Source: Flavobacterium sp. N2270
GTDB taxonomy: Bacteria > Bacteroidota > Bacteroidia > Flavobacteriales > Flavobacteriaceae
Assembly (NCBI RefSeq): GCF_025947225.1
Contig: NZ_CP110005.1
Span: 2,727,362-2,791,361 of the forward strand
Direction of reading: 5' to 3'
DNA length: 64,000 nt
Shown here one piece after another: positions 61,934 through 64,000 of the stretch. Within the stretch, counting starts at the first letter, position 1, and every line of letters starts with the position of its first letter. Made by a program: the position numbers and the translations under genes. The notes under the pieces are model-generated. The model saw nothing but the letters and a program-made list of their open reading frames with translations. It was not told the origin of the DNA and searched no databases.

Positions 61934-62783
61934 TTTATTACTCGCTATACTTTTCTCGAGTTTTTTATATTTAATATTTAAATTATTCGTTAAATACAAT
62001 ATCAACACCTTACAAGCAATCATATTTAATTATGTTATTGCTTTTTTTGTTGGCTATATCATAAGTCCAATTCATTTATCAATTTCAGAATTACTTTCTG
62101 CACCTTGGTTAATTGGTTCTATATTTTTAGGGTTTATGTTCATTTGTGTGTTTAATATACTAGGAAAAACCACTCAAGTTAATGGAATATCAGTAGCGTC
62201 AGTGTCAAGTAAAATGGCAATGATTATCCCTATTATGTTTGGAATTATTGTATTTCACGAAAATTTAGGCATTAGTAAATTAACAGGGATAATAATAGCA
62301 TTGTTAGCTGTATATTTTACCTCCAAAAAAGAAAGTGGAGCAATACAAACGTCAAATTATACTTTACCTACACTGCTTTTTTTGGGCGCTGGAATTATAG
62401 ATACAAGTATGAATTACATACAATATCATTATGTAAAAAAAGACGAAGCTAGTGTTTTTGCCTCTTTCACCTTTATTTTTGCTTTTATTTTTGGAATACT
62501 TTTTTTTATAGTTAAAAGTTTTAAAGAAGAAAATAAAATTAAAGGCAAAAATATTTTAGCAGGAATAATATTAGGTGTTCCTAACTATTTTTCAATGTAT
62601 TATTTAATTAAAGCATTACAAAATAAAAATATTGAAAGCGCTACAATTTTTACATTAATAAATATAGGTGTAATTTTACTGACTACTATTTTTAGTTTAC
62701 TAATTTTTAATGAGAAAATTAAAAGACAGAATTTTGTAGGAATTTTACTTGCAATTATAGCAGTTTTCTTAGTTACCAAATAA
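61926..62783 (+). CDS. EamA/DMT-family transporter
   Basis: 285 residues with ten predicted membrane helices in two EamA repeats of five: the first half ends with GIIIALLAVYFTSKKES, the second with GILLAIIAVFLVTK. The family moves metabolites and drugs; the substrate is unknown. It overlaps the HAD gene by 8 bases and lies one base before yigZ, within the ribD operon. Confidence 0.88.
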   Translation: MLNLLLAILFSSFLYLIFKLFVKYNINTLQAIIFNYVIAFFVGYIISPIHLSISELLSAPWLIGSIFLGFMFICVFNILGKTTQVNGISVASVSSKMAMIIPIMFGIIVFHENLGISKLTGIIIALLAVYFTSKKESGAIQTSNYTLPTLLFLGAGIIDTSMNYIQYHYVKKDEASVFASFTFIFAFIFGILFFIVKSFKEENKIKGKNILAGIILGVPNYFSMYYLIKALQNKNIESATIFTLINIGVILLTTIFSLLIFNEKIKRQNFVGILLAIIAVFLVTK

Positions 62784-62784
62784 A

Positions 62785-63402
62785 ATGGACGATTTAAATA
62801 AAGATACTTACAAAACAATAATAACTTCACCAGAGCCTGCTTTATTCAAAGAAAAGAACAGTAAGTTTTATGGATACGCATTTCCAGTAACAAATGAAGA
62901 AGAGGTAAAAACCCATATTGAAGAATTAAAAAAAGAACATCACTCAGCAAGACATTGGTGTTATGCATACCAAATAGGCACAGAAAACATAAACTATAGA
63001 GCAAATGATGACGGCGAACCCAACAATAGCGCAGGAATGCCTATTTATGGTCAAATTCAATCATTTGAAGTTACCAATGTACTAATTGTAGTTGTTCGTT
63101 ATTTTGGTGGTGTAAAACTTGGTGTAGGTGGATTAATTTCTGCTTATAAAACTGCCGCACAAATGGTTTTAGAAACTGCAGAAATTGTTGAAAAAACAAT
63201 AGACATTCATTACATCATAAAATTTGATTATATCAACATGAATAAAGTAATGAGAGTAATCAAAGAAAAAAATATCGACATCATAAATCAAAAGATGGAA
63301 ATGTCATGTGAAATTGAAATTGCCATTCGTAAAAACAATGCTCAAAATATTTATGAAGCATTTCAATCAATTTATGAAATCGATATTTCCGAAAAAGAAT
63401 AA
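62785..63402 (+). CDS. yigZ: YigZ/IMPACT family protein
   Basis: 205 residues. The N-terminal UPF0029 domain reads FKEKNSKFYGYAFPVTNEEE, then HWCYAYQIGTENINYRANDD, GEPNNSAGMPIYGQ and VVVRYFGGVKLGVGGLISAY. A ferredoxin-like C-terminal domain follows. IMPACT family members regulate translation in eukaryotes; the role in bacteria is not fixed. The last gene of the ribD unit. Its stop and the thioesterase stop are adjacent. Confidence 0.9.
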   Translation: MDDLNKDTYKTIITSPEPALFKEKNSKFYGYAFPVTNEEEVKTHIEELKKEHHSARHWCYAYQIGTENINYRANDDGEPNNSAGMPIYGQIQSFEVTNVLIVVVRYFGGVKLGVGGLISAYKTAAQMVLETAEIVEKTIDIHYIIKFDYINMNKVMRVIKEKNIDIINQKMEMSCEIEIAIRKNNAQNIYEAFQSIYEIDISEKE

Positions 63403-63804
63403 TTATATCTTTTTCAAACAATCTAAAACATATTCAGGAGGCAAAGTTGGCCTACCCGTTTTCATGTTAACAAACACCAACATTGAGTAACCAATTGTTA
63501 ACAACTCCTCTTTTTCATTATAGATTTCATAGTCAAATTCTATCTTAACCGAAGTCTGACTTTTAAAAATTGTTTTAACAGTCAACACATCATCATATCT
63601 AGCAGGTTTTTTATAATCCATTGACAAAGACACAACTGGCAACATTACACCATTATCTTCCATCCATTTGTAAGAAACCCCCATATTCCTTAGCCATTCC
63701 ACTCTTCCCATTTCAAAATACTGAGCATAATTACCATGATAAACCACTCCCATTTGATCAGTTTCTGCATATCTAACTCTTACGTTAAATTGAAATTCTT
63801 TCAT
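63403..63804 (-). CDS. Acyl-CoA thioesterase (YbgC/4HBT hotdog family)
   Basis: 133 residues. VRVRYAETDQMGVVYHGNYA contains the Asp and the Y-H-G-N-Y pattern of the 4-hydroxybenzoyl-CoA thioesterase type, then FEMGRVEWLRNMGVSY. It hydrolyses acyl-CoA; chain length unknown. It is different in type from the thioesterase at 1153. It is convergent with yigZ. Confidence 0.9.
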   Translation of the reverse strand: MKEFQFNVRVRYAETDQMGVVYHGNYAQYFEMGRVEWLRNMGVSYKWMEDNGVMLPVVSLSMDYKKPARYDDVLTVKTIFKSQTSVKIEFDYEIYNEKEELLTIGYSMLVFVNMKTGRPTLPPEYVLDCLKKI

Positions 63805-64000
63805 AAAAAAATATATTATATTAGTATTTTAAATTATAATTTATGTTTACAATTTTATTTTTTAAAAATCAATAGCCATTTGATTTTTTTTTAATGAAAT
63901 TTGTTCACATATTTGTTCTCCCAAATAAAAAGAACGAATAGTCTTAATTCTTTGTAAGATAACTAGTACTAACCTTAAAAAAAATTATAAAACAGTATAT
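63805..64000. other. Noncoding end of the window
   Basis: AT-rich sequence with several TTTG motifs but no complete promoter that I can pair and no open frame worth calling. The next gene lies beyond the window. Confidence 0.4.

Noticed and set aside
63308..63490. Short plus-strand ORF overlapping the yigZ end
   Set aside because: It overlaps yigZ and the antisense thioesterase and shows no protein-like pattern.
1..64000. CRISPR arrays, rRNA genes, insertion sequences, prophage
   Set aside because: No regularly spaced direct repeats of the right size, no rRNA-like sequence, no transposase or phage structural genes found on reading.

Overview
The window is a 64 kb stretch of an AT-rich, gene-dense chromosome from a member of the Flavobacteriaceae, most likely Flavobacterium or a close relative. 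Supporting signs are Bacteroidota-style promoters (TTG or TTTG, about 19 bases, then TAnnTTTG), A-rich leaders without strong Shine-Dalgarno sequences, families typical of the phylum (DUF4199, DUF4290, DUF5686, GlmU-like LbH proteins, START-like proteins, CarboxypepD_reg-type TonB receptors) and a 6S RNA of the Flavobacteriia type. I see no prophage, insertion sequence, CRISPR array or rRNA operon. Most of it is core genome.

Layout. 1-1.7 kb: the 3' end of rmuC, a small membrane protein and an acyl-CoA thioesterase. 1.9-4.3 kb: a lipid A type PAP2 phosphatase overlapping an EptA-like phosphoethanolamine transferase. 4.5-5.6 kb: an HxlR repressor divergent from a glyoxalase-fold gene, with a palindrome over the shared promoter. 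5.6-9.2 kb: GNAT, DUF1853, DUF2971 and a ChaN/EreA-like lipoprotein. 9.3-12.5 kb: carB, whose product lacks the C-terminal allosteric domain, and rpmH. 12.7-16.5 kb: small membrane and redox proteins, a TSUP permease, a lytic transglycosylase, a hydrolase. 16.5-20 kb: mtaB, a GlmU-like protein, ribosomal protein L31. 20.1-25.9 kb: an envelope operon (DUF4199, GT2, phosphosugar mutase, MsbA-like ABC exporter, a second DUF2971). 25.9-31.5 kb: a minus-strand group of M23 peptidase, TonB-dependent receptor and EF-hand lipoprotein. 31.7-34.1 kb: a ZapB-like coiled coil, zapA, 6S RNA and rny. 34.2-43.4 kb: xerD, two beta-barrel proteins, aroQ, a DUF5686 receptor-like protein with a Gly-rich secreted partner, a TSUP permease, murA, DUF4290 and DUF493. 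43.5-49.5 kb: a P-loop kinase-like protein, recQ, fmt, HU, yqgE, a class IV aminotransferase, a START-like protein and tRNA-Met. 49.7-52 kb: a TPR histidine kinase with its response regulator. 52-60.2 kb: an exonuclease-like protein, a DEAD helicase, a Dus protein, hisS, a MacB-type permease, prmC and a GNAT. 60.3-63.8 kb: a ribD, HAD, EamA, yigZ operon and a thioesterase.

The points most worth a second look are: 7-bp tandem repeats and a repeat fragment read in frame inside prmC; MurA with Asp in place of the fosfomycin-target Cys; CarB without its allosteric domain; the zapA-6S RNA-rny arrangement, which mirrors the zapA-ssrS order of enterobacteria; a terminator whose U-tract runs into the start codon of the next gene; and an HxlR operator candidate that overlaps a clear -33 element. 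I did not find a clearly new multi-gene defence or biosynthetic system.
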